Source of the DNA: SHYG01 sp041485445
Lineage (GTDB): Bacteria; Chloroflexota; Dehalococcoidia; Lucifugimonadales; UBA3495
Length of the DNA stretch: 31,873 nt
Direction of reading: 5' to 3'
NCBI GenBank assembly: GCA_041485445.1
Contig: JBGPJN010000004.1
Span: 1 to 31,873, forward strand
Shown here: one piece after another, positions 23,544-31,628 of the stretch
How the letters are laid out: the number at the start of each line of letters is the position of its first letter
How positions within the stretch are numbered: the stretch's first letter is position 1
Position numbers and translations under genes: made by a program
Notes under the pieces: model-generated
Databases searched by the model: none
What the model saw: only the letters and a program-made list of their open reading frames with translations
What the model was told of the DNA's origin: nothing

Positions 23544-24851
23544 ATGTTTCCCCAGCACGTTTTTCCTGACACCACCCGCATTAACCCCCGGGGGACGATG
23601 ACCATCGGCGGGTGCGACACCCTGGCTTTGGCCCAGGAGTACGGCACTCCCCTGTACCTGCTGGACGAGGCGACTCTACGCAACCGCTGCCGCAGCTTCC
23701 GCCGGGAGTTTGAGGGCCGGCATCAGAACAGCCGCATCCTGTACGCCTCCAAGGCGTACATCAACCCGGCCCTGGCCCGCATCTTCGACGAGGAAGGTCT
23801 GGGTCTGGACGTGGTGTCTGGCGGCGAGCTGGCCGTGGCCCAGCGGGCCGGCTTCCCCCTGGACCGGGTCTACTTCCACGGCAACAACAAGACGCCCGAG
23901 GAGCTGACCCTGGCCCTGGCCCAGGGCATCGGCCGGATTGTCGTGGACAGCTTTCACGAGCTGGAGCTGTTGGACCGCATCGCCCGCGAGGCCGGCAAGG
24001 TGCAGGATATCCTGGTGCGGGTGTCGCCGGGCATTGACCCCCACACCCACGTCCACACCACCACCGGCGTGCTGGACTCCAAGTTCGGCTTCTCCATCCA
24101 GACCGGCCACGCCGCGCAAGCCATCTGCCAGGCCCTGGCCGCGCCCAACCTCATGCTGCGGGGCCTGCACTTCCATCTGGGGTCGCCCATCTTTGAGCTG
24201 GAGCCGTACCAGGCCGCCACCGACCTGGTGCTGCGCTTCGCCGCCGGCTTCCGGGAGGAGGGCCTGGAGCTGGCCGAGTTCAGCCCCGGCGGCGGCTTCG
24301 CCATCGCCTACACCCGCCAGCAGCGGCCCCCGGAGATCGGCCAGTACGCCGAGACCATCGTCTCCACCATGAAGGGGACTTGTGGTGAGCTGGGCCTGGC
24401 ACTGCCCCAGCTCATCATCGAGCCGGGGCGCGCCATTATCGGTCCGGCGGGGGTGGCCCTGTACCGGGTGGGGGCCATCAAGGAGATCCCCGGCGTGCGC
24501 AAGTACGTCAGCGTGGACGGCGGCATGGGCGACAACATCCGGCCCGCCCTGTACCAAGCGGTGTACGAGGTGGTGGCCGCCGGCAAGGCCAGCGAGGAGC
24601 CGGTGGAGCAGGTGACCATCGCCGGCAAGTACTGCGAGTCGGGCGACATTCTGGCCCGGGACGTGATGCTGCCCAGGCTGGAGTCCGGCGACGTGCTGGC
24701 CCTGCCCGCGGCGGGGGCCTACTGCCCCTCCATGGCCAGCACCTACAACCTGAACCCGCGGCCGCCCATCGTGCTGGTGGGAGGCGGCCGCAGCCGCCTC
24801 ATCCGCCGCCGGGAGAGCTACCAGGATTTAATGCGCTGTGATGTGGCTTAA
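23544..24851 (+). CDS. lysA: Diaminopimelate decarboxylase
   Basis: A PLP enzyme converting meso-diaminopimelate to lysine, the last step of the pathway. The 435-aa length is normal. The PLP lysine is Lys70 in YASKAY. LDVVSGGEL, HFHLGSPI, SPGGGF, the EPGRAI loop, KYCESGD with the active-site Cys, and the C-terminal AAGAYCPSMASTYN follow. ATG at 23544 has a GGAGA site 7 nt upstream and fits the promoter. It is transcribed alone, away from dapB-asd and dapA. Confidence 0.95.
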   Translation: MFPQHVFPDTTRINPRGTMTIGGCDTLALAQEYGTPLYLLDEATLRNRCRSFRREFEGRHQNSRILYASKAYINPALARIFDEEGLGLDVVSGGELAVAQRAGFPLDRVYFHGNNKTPEELTLALAQGIGRIVVDSFHELELLDRIAREAGKVQDILVRVSPGIDPHTHVHTTTGVLDSKFGFSIQTGHAAQAICQALAAPNLMLRGLHFHLGSPIFELEPYQAATDLVLRFAAGFREEGLELAEFSPGGGFAIAYTRQQRPPEIGQYAETIVSTMKGTCGELGLALPQLIIEPGRAIIGPAGVALYRVGAIKEIPGVRKYVSVDGGMGDNIRPALYQAVYEVVAAGKASEEPVEQVTIAGKYCESGDILARDVMLPRLESGDVLALPAAGAYCPSMASTYNLNPRPPIVLVGGGRSRLIRRRESYQDLMRCDVA

Positions 24852-25386
24852 AGCTTTCATCAATCAGCCGTCTGCCGTCGGCAACTAGCCAGTCTTGCAG
24901 GTATGTTTCGTTAGATTGGGCATGGTTTGGCGCCGAAATTCCCCCCTTGCCCCCCTTTGCGAAAGGGGGGTTGGGGGGATTGTTGCTCTCAGTGCGTGAT
25001 GTGGCCTCGAACCAGGTGCAAATTGCGTGGTAGGGGGAGTGCAGAGGGGGCTAGGCCCCCTCTGCCGGGGTTTGGGGTGTCCCCAAGCGTCCATAATTCC
25101 CCCTTCTCCCTCGGGGGGTGTTGCCTCAAATGTCATTCTGAGCGACGCGAAGAATCTCAAATCCCAGTAATTTAGACCCTTCGCTACGCTCAGGGCGACA
25201 TTAAATGGATGGAAAACGCACCAGACTGTTGGAATCAATACTTTTGAGGCAAGGCCCCCTCGGGGAGAAGGGGGCCGGGGGGATGAGGGCCGGGAGTGGG
25301 GTGGAGAAGTCTTCGGCGAGTCAAATGCTGATGTCCGTTGAAAATATACGGCGGCAACCCAGGGCCGTCCCTGGGGGGTGGGCGTG
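24852..25386. repeat. lysA-holB gap: nested palindromic repeats
   Basis: There is no gene in this 535-bp stretch. 24938-24982 is a CCCCCC..CCCCCC/GGGGGG..GGGGGG inverted repeat. 25041-25065 is an 11-bp-arm palindrome. An outer inverted repeat (25099-25130 and 25243-25274, CCCCCTTCTCCC..TTGCCTCAAA type) encloses an inner one (25129-25157 and 25174-25202, AATGTC..TCTGAGCG..GCGAAG type), which looks like one element inserted in another. Confidence 0.75.
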
Positions 25387-26430
25387 ATGTGGCCTATCTA
25401 CGGCCAAGACCACCTGCTGCGCCAGCTGGAGCCGGCCCTCAAGCTGGGCCGCCTGGCCCACGCCTACCTGCTGGTGGGCCCGCCCCACGTGGGCAAGACG
25501 GCCCTGGCGCTGGCCCTGGCCCAGGGGGTCAACTGCCCCGACGGCGGTCGGGGCGCCCCCTGCGGCGCCTGCGTCCAGTGCCGGCGCATCGCCCAGGGCC
25601 AGCACGCCGACGTGCGGGTGGTCAGCGTGGCCACCAGCGCCGCCTCCCGCCCAGGCAGGGACAACGGCGCGGCCCGCACCCTCATCGGCATTGACGACGT
25701 GCGGGAGGTCCAGCGCCAAGTCAGCCTCAAGCCCTATGAGGGGGCCTGCATCGTCATCATCTTTGACGGGGCGGAGGCCATGAGCCAGGATGCGGCCAAC
25801 GCCCTGCTCAAGACCCTGGAGGAGCCGCCGCCCCAGGTGCTGCTCCTGCTTCTGACCGCCAACGAGGAAGCCCTGCTGCCCACCATCCGGTCCCGGTGCC
25901 GCACCCTCACGCTGCTGCCCGCCGCCAAGGCCCAGGTGGTGGCGCGGTTAACTGAGTCCGCAGCAGGCGGGCCGGTGGATGCCGCCCAGGCGGAGCGGCT
26001 GGCCCGCCTCTCCCGGGGGTGCCTGGGCTGGGCGCTGGGGGCGCTGGCCGACCCGGCCCGGCTGGATGCCCAGGAGGCGGAGATGGAGCAGGTGCGGCAG
26101 ACCAGCCAGGCGGGGCTGGAGGCGCGCTTCGCCTGCGCCGCCGAGCTGGCGACCCGCTTCTCTCGGGACCGAGAGTCGGCGCGGGGGTCGCTGTACCTGT
26201 GGCTGCGCTGGTGGCGCGACCTGCTGCTGGTGAAGGAAGGGGCCGAGGCCTACGTTCAGGACCCGGAGCAACTGGCCACCCTGCGGCTCCAGGCGGCCCA
26301 GTTGACCACCGGCCAGGTGGTGGGGGCCATCAAGGCGCTGCTCCAGACCCTGGAGGCCCTGGACCGCAACGCCAGCCCGCGTCTGGCTCTGGAGGTGCTG
26401 ATGCTGCGCCTGCCGGCGCTGGCTGGGTAG
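25387..26430 (+). CDS. holB: DNA polymerase III delta' subunit
   Basis: Clamp-loader subunit of the replicative polymerase. Residues 4-38 give IYGQDHLLRQLEPALKLGRL and the Walker A GPPHVGKT (31-38). The zinc module uses Cys50, 59, 62 and 65 (CPDGGRGAPCGACVQC). The acidic FDGAEAMSQDAANALLKTLEEPP block and the SRC motif (RSRCRTL) follow, as in DnaX/HolB. The ATG at 25387 has a G-rich site about 8 nt upstream; GTG at 25378 is an alternative. It stands alone after a repeat-rich gap, with a hairpin (26458-26488) after its stop. Confidence 0.9.
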   Translation: MWPIYGQDHLLRQLEPALKLGRLAHAYLLVGPPHVGKTALALALAQGVNCPDGGRGAPCGACVQCRRIAQGQHADVRVVSVATSAASRPGRDNGAARTLIGIDDVREVQRQVSLKPYEGACIVIIFDGAEAMSQDAANALLKTLEEPPPQVLLLLLTANEEALLPTIRSRCRTLTLLPAAKAQVVARLTESAAGGPVDAAQAERLARLSRGCLGWALGALADPARLDAQEAEMEQVRQTSQAGLEARFACAAELATRFSRDRESARGSLYLWLRWWRDLLLVKEGAEAYVQDPEQLATLRLQAAQLTTGQVVGAIKALLQTLEALDRNASPRLALEVLMLRLPALAG

Positions 26431-26457
26431 GGGGAGGCCGGGACTGTTGGGTGCTAA

Positions 26458-26488
26458 AGCAGGGGCGGGTTTCAAATCCGCCCCTGCT
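26458..26488. repeat. Hairpin between convergent holB and HNH genes
   Basis: AGCAGGGGCGG and its complement with a G.T-tolerant extension form a stem of about 15 bp, 28 bp after the holB stop. No T-tract follows on either strand. It belongs to the GGGGCG repeat family and may serve both converging genes. Confidence 0.5.
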
Positions 26489-26557
26489 GGCTAGCGTTGG
26501 AGGGATGAACCGCTGGCAATCCCGTTGTTGAAAGCTGACCGCTGAGCGCCCGCCCGG

Positions 26558-27070
26558 TTACCCCACCACGCTCCAGGGGATGTAGGGCCGCCACTCCTCC
26601 AGAATGGCCTGGTGCTGCAGCATGCGGTAGGGGTTGGGCTGGGGCGCCTTGGGGAGCCGCATCAGCCGCATGTTGGCCTCGGCAGGGGTGCGGCCAGCTT
26701 TGTGCAGGTTGCAGCGGGGGCAGGCGGCCACCACGTTCTCCCAGGTGTGGGGCCCGCGCTGGCGCCGGGGCACCACGTGGTCCAGGGTCAGGTTCTGGGT
26801 GCGCTTGCCGCAGTACTGGCAGGTGAACTGGTCCCGCAGGTAGATCTCTCGCTTGGACAGCTTGCGTGGCGCCAGGGGCCGCTTCACCAGGTAGACCAGT
26901 CGGATTATGGACGGGGCGTCAATATAGCGGCTGATGGTGCGCACCTGGCCCCGGTGGTTCTCCAGCAGCTCCGCCTTGCCCTTGTCCAGCAGGATGATGG
27001 CCCGGCGGACGTTGCAGATGTTGATGGGGACGTAGTTCAGGTTGAGCACCAGCACTGGGGCGGCCAACAT
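26558..27070 (-). CDS. HNH endonuclease family protein
   Basis: A 170-aa HNH-domain protein. Zinc-knuckle cysteines at 84, 87, 117 and 120 (TCQYCGK, ACPRCN) frame the catalytic LDHVVPR with His98, Asn112 and His123. The N-terminal VLVLNLNYVPINICNVRRAI and RPLAPRKLSKREIYLRD are the usual companion segment of a widespread stand-alone HNH family in Gram-positive-like bacteria. The frame is open upstream to 27271, but the extra 67 residues look non-coding. ATG at 27070 has AGG 6 nt away. Its role (repair, defence or housekeeping) is not known. Confidence 0.88.
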   Translation of the reverse strand: MLAAPVLVLNLNYVPINICNVRRAIILLDKGKAELLENHRGQVRTISRYIDAPSIIRLVYLVKRPLAPRKLSKREIYLRDQFTCQYCGKRTQNLTLDHVVPRRQRGPHTWENVVAACPRCNLHKAGRTPAEANMRLMRLPKAPQPNPYRMLQHQAILEEWRPYIPWSVVG

Positions 27071-27485
27071 TACGACCTGGGTCGTCACCCCAAGCGTGAT
27101 TGGGAGAGGGGGGACCTCACCCAGACCTGGAGCTGACCGGTGGGTTACGGTGTTATCGATCGGAGTTTTCCCCATCATCGGCCCGATGCTGAATAAGAAC
27201 CCTGGCAGGTCGCTGGCAGACCTTTGGAGCGGTGCAGCGCCCCAAAGGTGCCTCTTTTGATTATATACCAATTGTAAAGGAAGGCGGATTCCCTGGGCAA
27301 TGGCAGATCAAAGACACAGGCACGCAGGATTAACGAGGATTTGCTGGGGGAGCGTGGACACCGCGGCTCCACGATGGGCAGGCTCAGAGCACTACTAACC
27401 GAATCACTGCCCCCTCTCCTCTGGGAGAGGGCCGGGGTGAGGGCGTTGCCCCTCCCGTCTGGCGGGAGGAAAGACTCATACGTGG
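27071..27485. other. Gap between HNH and transglutaminase genes
   Basis: No gene is supported. A TATAAT at 27260-27265 (minus strand) could start the HNH transcript with a leader of about 180 nt. 27411-27447 carries a CCCTCTCC/GGAGAGGG palindrome with GGTGAGGG, the same family as 1-60 and 2498-2544. Confidence 0.45.
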
Positions 27486-29708
27486 CTACTTGGGACGGGC
27501 CAGCGCCTGCTTCAGCCGCTCCACACGGCGGCGGGCCTCCCAGACCATGCCGGAGGACACCTCCGCCGGGTCGTAGGCCGCCCGCTGCATCGCCCCGGCC
27601 AACCAGGACAGTTGCTGTTGCGCCTCCGGCAGAGGCGCGCCCGGCAGGCTGGCGTAGTGACTCACCGTCTCCCAGGGCTTGCGCGCGGCGGCCCCGCGGC
27701 GTCGCAGCAGCCGCTCCACCTGGGCGTACACCCGGCGCAGCTCCCGGCGGGTCTCCCCCGGCAGGGGTAAATAGGCCAGCCCCAGGGGCGCCCGCCGGCC
27801 CGGCCGCCCCTTCCGGCGGGAGCGCCGCCAGTGCAGGGCCAGGAACGCCAGCGCCAGCAGCGGCCCCAGGCCGTAGAGGAACTGCGCCTCGCCCAGCCGC
27901 TTCAGCCACTGGCCGATATACGCCGGCGCGCTGCCCACCGACTGGAGCGCCTGGTCGCCCACCCCGTTGCGGAACAGGCGGGCCGCGCCGGAGCCGCCCC
28001 GTCCGGGCAGGGGCAACCCCGCCCGGGGGGCGCTGTCAAAGGGCACCCAACCGTGTTGGGCAAAGTACACCTCGGCCCAGGCGTGGGCATCCTGCTCTCG
28101 CACCATGTAGGTGCCGGACAGCGGGTCACGGATCCCGGGCAGGTAGCCCATGGCCAGACGGGAAGGCAACCCCGCGCCCCGGGCCAGCAGCACCATGGCG
28201 GTGGCATAGTCCAGGGCGCTGCCCGGCTTGGCTTGAAACAGAAACTCATCGGGAGATACGGCGGTGGAGAGGTCGCCGCGCTGCTGGGGACGCAGTGCGC
28301 CCCGGTGGGCCAGGTAGCCGGCCAGGCGCTCCGCCTTGGCGAAGTCGCTGGCGGCGCCCAGGGTCACCTGCCGGGCCAGCTCCCGCAGCCGCGCCGATCC
28401 GGCGGGCAGTTGGGTGGACCCCGGTGGGGCGCCGGTGGCCTGGTCCAGGATCAGGTCATCGGGAAAAAACTTGGGGTGGGCGGAAACCACTCGATAGGTG
28501 TCACCCTGCCGCAGTCCTGGGCCGCCCAGGGCGATCTCCGCACCGGAGATCCGCAGGCCGCGGTACCCCAGAAACAGGGCGCCGGGCGCATCCCGCTGGA
28601 TGAAGAACGTCTGGTTGTAGCGGAGCTGGCTGTCCAGTCGCAGGCTGGCCGGGTCGAACCAGACCCCCGGCTGCTCCCGGGAAGGCGCCAGGGAATCGGT
28701 GGCCACGTCGGCGCGCCAGTACCGGCCGTCGAAGGTGTCCAGGGCCTGGCCCCGCCAGTAGCTGATCACCCTGCTGCGGACAAAAAACACCACGCCGGTG
28801 GGGTTATCACCCAGTTGATTCGCGCCCAAGAACCGGTGGTCGGGCCTCCAGGTGTCGTCGGCCCCGCCTTCGCCGGCCCCGCCTTTACCGGCTCCACCTT
28901 CACCGCCCAGCAGGGCGCTCCCCTCGGGCCCTCCCGGGGCCGCGGCGCCGGGAAAATTGGCCGGGATGGCGCTGGGGTCCACGTTGGGGATCTCCTCGCC
29001 GTCCTCCACCGACCGCCCGGAGAAGGGCAGGATGGCAACCTGATCGCGGCCCAGCAGGTCGTCGCGGCCCCGGGGCATCAGCCAGAAGGCCAGCCACGAC
29101 AGGGCGAACAGGGCGCAGGTGGCCCCGATCCAGTAGGCGATCACCGCAGGCTGCCGTCGTGCCCAGTGGACCTGGGCGCCCCGCAGGCCGTCCTCCAGAA
29201 AGGCCACGGCCAGGAAGGCCAGCAGCAGGGCCACGAAGAGCACGAAATAGATGGCGAAGTTGGCGTTAAAGGCCTGCTGGCCGGCGAAGAACATGATGAT
29301 GCCGGCAAACCCCAGGGCGGTGTAGAGGCCTCCGCGAGTGCGCAGGTCGAAGCTGGAGATGGCCTGCACCACCAGCAGGAAGTGCCCCAGGGGCAGCCAG
29401 TTGCCTGTGAAGGCCTCCAGCATCTGGCCGCGCATGACGAAGGACAACCCGATGACCAGCCCGGCGATCACCAGCGGCCACCACCGGGAGGGATGGTGCC
29501 GGCGTCGCCAGCTAACCCCGTAGCCCAGTGTGCCCGCGGCGGCGGCGCCCAGGGCCAGCCAGGGGTTGCCGCCGGCTCGCAGCAGCCCCAGGGCGGCCAG
29601 CCATAGGGCGGCCAGCCCCAGCGCCCACAGTCGCCACGAGTCCTCCACCCGGGAGGAGAACACCTTCCCCAACCGGGACTTCCAGGGTTTGCTGAGGGAG
29701 ATCAGCAC
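27486..29708 (-). CDS. Transglutaminase-like membrane protein (TgpA type) lacking the catalytic Cys
   Basis: 740 aa. The N-terminal half (about 1-205) has five to six membrane helices (DUF3488-type). A periplasmic transglutaminase-like core sits at about 490-565, then a further helix near 615-635 and a cytosolic C-terminal DUF4129-like helical tail (EVERLLRRRG..). In the core, GSALDYATAMVLLARGAGLPSR aligns with the usual G-C-x-x-x-A site, but residue 498 is Ala. His542 (DAHAWAEVYF) and Asp558 (PFDSAPR) are kept. It is probably inactive as a protease/transglutaminase. It is last in the operon after DUF58 and a DUF2511 lipoprotein, overlapping the latter by 7 nt. Confidence 0.88.
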   Translation of the reverse strand: MLISLSKPWKSRLGKVFSSRVEDSWRLWALGLAALWLAALGLLRAGGNPWLALGAAAAGTLGYGVSWRRRHHPSRWWPLVIAGLVIGLSFVMRGQMLEAFTGNWLPLGHFLLVVQAISSFDLRTRGGLYTALGFAGIIMFFAGQQAFNANFAIYFVLFVALLLAFLAVAFLEDGLRGAQVHWARRQPAVIAYWIGATCALFALSWLAFWLMPRGRDDLLGRDQVAILPFSGRSVEDGEEIPNVDPSAIPANFPGAAAPGGPEGSALLGGEGGAGKGGAGEGGADDTWRPDHRFLGANQLGDNPTGVVFFVRSRVISYWRGQALDTFDGRYWRADVATDSLAPSREQPGVWFDPASLRLDSQLRYNQTFFIQRDAPGALFLGYRGLRISGAEIALGGPGLRQGDTYRVVSAHPKFFPDDLILDQATGAPPGSTQLPAGSARLRELARQVTLGAASDFAKAERLAGYLAHRGALRPQQRGDLSTAVSPDEFLFQAKPGSALDYATAMVLLARGAGLPSRLAMGYLPGIRDPLSGTYMVREQDAHAWAEVYFAQHGWVPFDSAPRAGLPLPGRGGSGAARLFRNGVGDQALQSVGSAPAYIGQWLKRLGEAQFLYGLGPLLALAFLALHWRRSRRKGRPGRRAPLGLAYLPLPGETRRELRRVYAQVERLLRRRGAAARKPWETVSHYASLPGAPLPEAQQQLSWLAGAMQRAAYDPAEVSSGMVWEARRRVERLKQALARPK

Positions 29709-30085
29709 TGTTGCAGCGCCAGGGTTATCATCGGTTTCAGGTCAACGTGACCGCCGGCAAACTGCGGGTCGTTGCGCCAGATGGGCTCCACCGAGTCGAA
29801 ACCGCGGGTCTCCGCCGCGGCGTTGAGGGCGTACTCGGTTTCGCCCACCCGGAGCAGCGCGCTGCGCACGTGGCCTCCGGAGGAGGTCTGGCACAGAAGC
29901 ACGCCCTGGTCCACCGCGAAGGGCCAGGCGTCGCCGAACTGGGCCTTGGTAACCACCAGGTCGGGAGAGCCACAGGCCAGGATCAGGCTCAGCAAAGCGG
30001 CCAGTCCCATCCCGGCGGCCCAGGGCCGGCCCCGTGCCCGGCCGCGTGATTGGGGTGTGATCGGTGAAATCCTTGTCGTTGTCAT
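29702..30085 (-). CDS. DUF2511 domain lipoprotein
   Basis: 127 aa. A basic N-terminus, hydrophobic stretch and lipobox SLILAC (Cys at about 38) predict a membrane-anchored lipoprotein. The remainder matches DUF2511: WPFAVDQGVLLCQ, then ETEYALNAAAETRGF and a C-terminal Cys (LALQQC), the two cysteines probably pairing. The function of the family is unknown. Its ATG overlaps the DUF58 stop by 4 nt and its stop overlaps the transglutaminase start by 7 nt, so all three are translationally coupled. Confidence 0.82.
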   Translation of the reverse strand: MTTTRISPITPQSRGRARGRPWAAGMGLAALLSLILACGSPDLVVTKAQFGDAWPFAVDQGVLLCQTSSGGHVRSALLRVGETEYALNAAAETRGFDSVEPIWRNDPQFAGGHVDLKPMITLALQQC

Positions 30086-31485
30086 GCGCCCACCTCGGCA
30101 AAGTTGGCTGGCTGGGCCGGCCCAGGAGCCGGTACGGCGGTGCTGCCGTCATTGGCCTGTTCCAAGTCTTGCAGGGCCTCCTGCAGCTGGCCGGGCCGGC
30201 ACGGCACCAGCAGGACGCCGGCCAGACTGCCGGAGGCGCCAAGGGAGGCGCCGACGGGCGGGCCGATGGCCCCGACCACCCCTGCCTTTCGGCCCCTGTC
30301 GGGGCTGAACTCCCCAAACCCCTCCAGCCGCACCACCGAAAGCTGGCGCAACTCCGGCGCCGCCCCGCGCAGGGCCTGCAACCCCTGGGGGTCGCCGGCG
30401 CAGACCACCACCAGCGCGTTGGCGCCGGCCGGCAGGTGGCTCAGCGAATGGGCCAGGCTGGGGCCGTCTCCGGGCGCCGCCAGGGCCAAGCTGTGGAGCA
30501 GCTCCGGCCAGGTGGCCCCTTTGGTCGGGTCGGGGCAGGACTGATGGGACATCAGGGGGCTGCCCCTGGGAAACCGGGAGCCGCCCCACACCTGCACCGG
30601 CACGGCCTGGCGGCGGGCGTGGGCCGCCACCGCGGCGACGATCTTGATGGCGTACTCCAGGGTGGTGTCCCGGTCCTCGCCCCATACCTGGGTGGCGTCA
30701 AAGAGCAGATACAGGGTCTGGTCCTGGGGGTCCTCCAGCTCGCGCACCATGGGGCGGCCCGCCCGGGCGGTGTTGCGCCAGTGGATGTGCCGGCGCGGGT
30801 CGCCGGGCACATAGGGACGGGAACCCACGGTGTCCACTCCCTGCCGGGACCGGCGCGACTGCACCGCCGCCTGGGACAGCTCGTCCACCAGGGCCAGGCG
30901 CCGCAGCTTGGGGACCTGGGGGTACACCAGCACCGGCTGCGCGGGGGTCAGTTGGACCCGTCGCCGGAACAGCCCAAAGGGCCCCGCCGATTCCACCTCC
31001 ACCGGTCCCAGCTGATGCATCCCCCGCTGGTAGGCCGACAAGGTGGTGGTCAGGGCAACGCTGCCCGACCAAGGCACCCGGGCCACGAAGAACCGGGGCC
31101 GCCGCTGGGCTGGCCCCGCCAGGGGGCAGTGGTACTGGAGGCTGAGGAAGAAGTGGGGCCAGATGCCGCGGCCCGTGAGGGACACGCTGATCTTCACCGT
31201 GTCCCCTTCCGACGGGCCGGGTGCGCCCGGGGCACTTTGGGCGCTGGGGGCCGATGGCCCCGACACCCTCCCCTTCTCGGCCCCTGTCGGGGCTGTGCCG
31301 GGATACTCCAGCCGGCGCCGGGCCTTGAGGAAGGCCACGCCCATCCAGGGCAGCAGTGCGGACATCGATAGGATGCCCCACAGCACGGCGTCCACCAGGT
31401 AGAGCCAGCCCACCTGGGTCAGACGGCCCAGGAGGTAGGCCAGGATGGCGATGACCAGCAGGCTGGCCCCTTTGACGGTGATCAT
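30082..31485 (-). CDS. DUF58 domain membrane protein
   Basis: 467 aa. Two membrane helices lie at about 5-50, followed by an extracytoplasmic segment and the DUF58 core with the signature YVPGDPRRHIHWRNTARAG. VRELEDPQDQTLYLLFDATQ then opens a von Willebrand A-like domain with a DxTxx-type metal site. DUF58 proteins pair with MoxR ATPases in poorly understood assembly or chaperone systems. Two copies of a 43-bp palindromic element lie inside the gene (residues 65-78 and 394-407), read in different frames. It is the second gene of the moxR operon. Confidence 0.9.
   Translation of the reverse strand: MITVKGASLLVIAILAYLLGRLTQVGWLYLVDAVLWGILSMSALLPWMGVAFLKARRRLEYPGTAPTGAEKGRVSGPSAPSAQSAPGAPGPSEGDTVKISVSLTGRGIWPHFFLSLQYHCPLAGPAQRRPRFFVARVPWSGSVALTTTLSAYQRGMHQLGPVEVESAGPFGLFRRRVQLTPAQPVLVYPQVPKLRRLALVDELSQAAVQSRRSRQGVDTVGSRPYVPGDPRRHIHWRNTARAGRPMVRELEDPQDQTLYLLFDATQVWGEDRDTTLEYAIKIVAAVAAHARRQAVPVQVWGGSRFPRGSPLMSHQSCPDPTKGATWPELLHSLALAAPGDGPSLAHSLSHLPAGANALVVVCAGDPQGLQALRGAAPELRQLSVVRLEGFGEFSPDRGRKAGVVGAIGPPVGASLGASGSLAGVLLVPCRPGQLQEALQDLEQANDGSTAVPAPGPAQPANFAEVGA
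30264..30306. repeat. 43-bp intragenic palindromic element, copy B
   Basis: Identical to copy A (31252-31294) over the first 13 and last 17 bases, with 13 variable bases between. Here it encodes residues 394-407 of the DUF58 protein (SPDRGRKAGVVGAI). The inner arms GCCCCGAC/GTCGGGGC are inverted. Confidence 0.75.
31252..31294. repeat. 43-bp intragenic palindromic element, copy A
   Basis: Encodes residues 65-78 (APTGAEKGRVSGPS) of the DUF58 protein, in a different reading frame from copy B, within a Ser/Pro/Gly-rich low-complexity stretch. The outer 30 bases are identical to copy B. Confidence 0.75.
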
Positions 31486-31564
31486 GGTGTGCGGGCCTTC
31501 AGCAAACGGCCATCAGCCATCAGCCCCGCCCCCACCGGGGGCTGGGGGCGCCACCAGTTCCACT

Positions 31565-31612
31565 TTCTTCCCCCTCTCCCCGAGGGAGAAGGGGACCGAA
31601 GGGGTGAGGGCG
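31565..31612. repeat. Palindromic repeat in the moxR-DUF58 gap
   Basis: A CCCCCTCTCCCC..GGGAGAAGGGG..GGTGAGGG sequence of the same family as those at 1-60, 2498-2544 and 27411-27447. It sits in the 143-bp gap between the moxR stop and the DUF58 start, which probably does not break the operon. Confidence 0.55.
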
Positions 31613-31628
31613 TTGCTGATAGCTTCGT

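Noticed and set aside
23500..23544. Lysine riboswitch before lysA
   Set aside because: The leader is only about 38 nt, far too short for the roughly 170-nt lysine riboswitch.
27831..29606. 591-codon plus-strand open frame opposite the transglutaminase gene
   Set aside because: No recognisable domain; it lies wholly inside the real gene and shows antisense composition.
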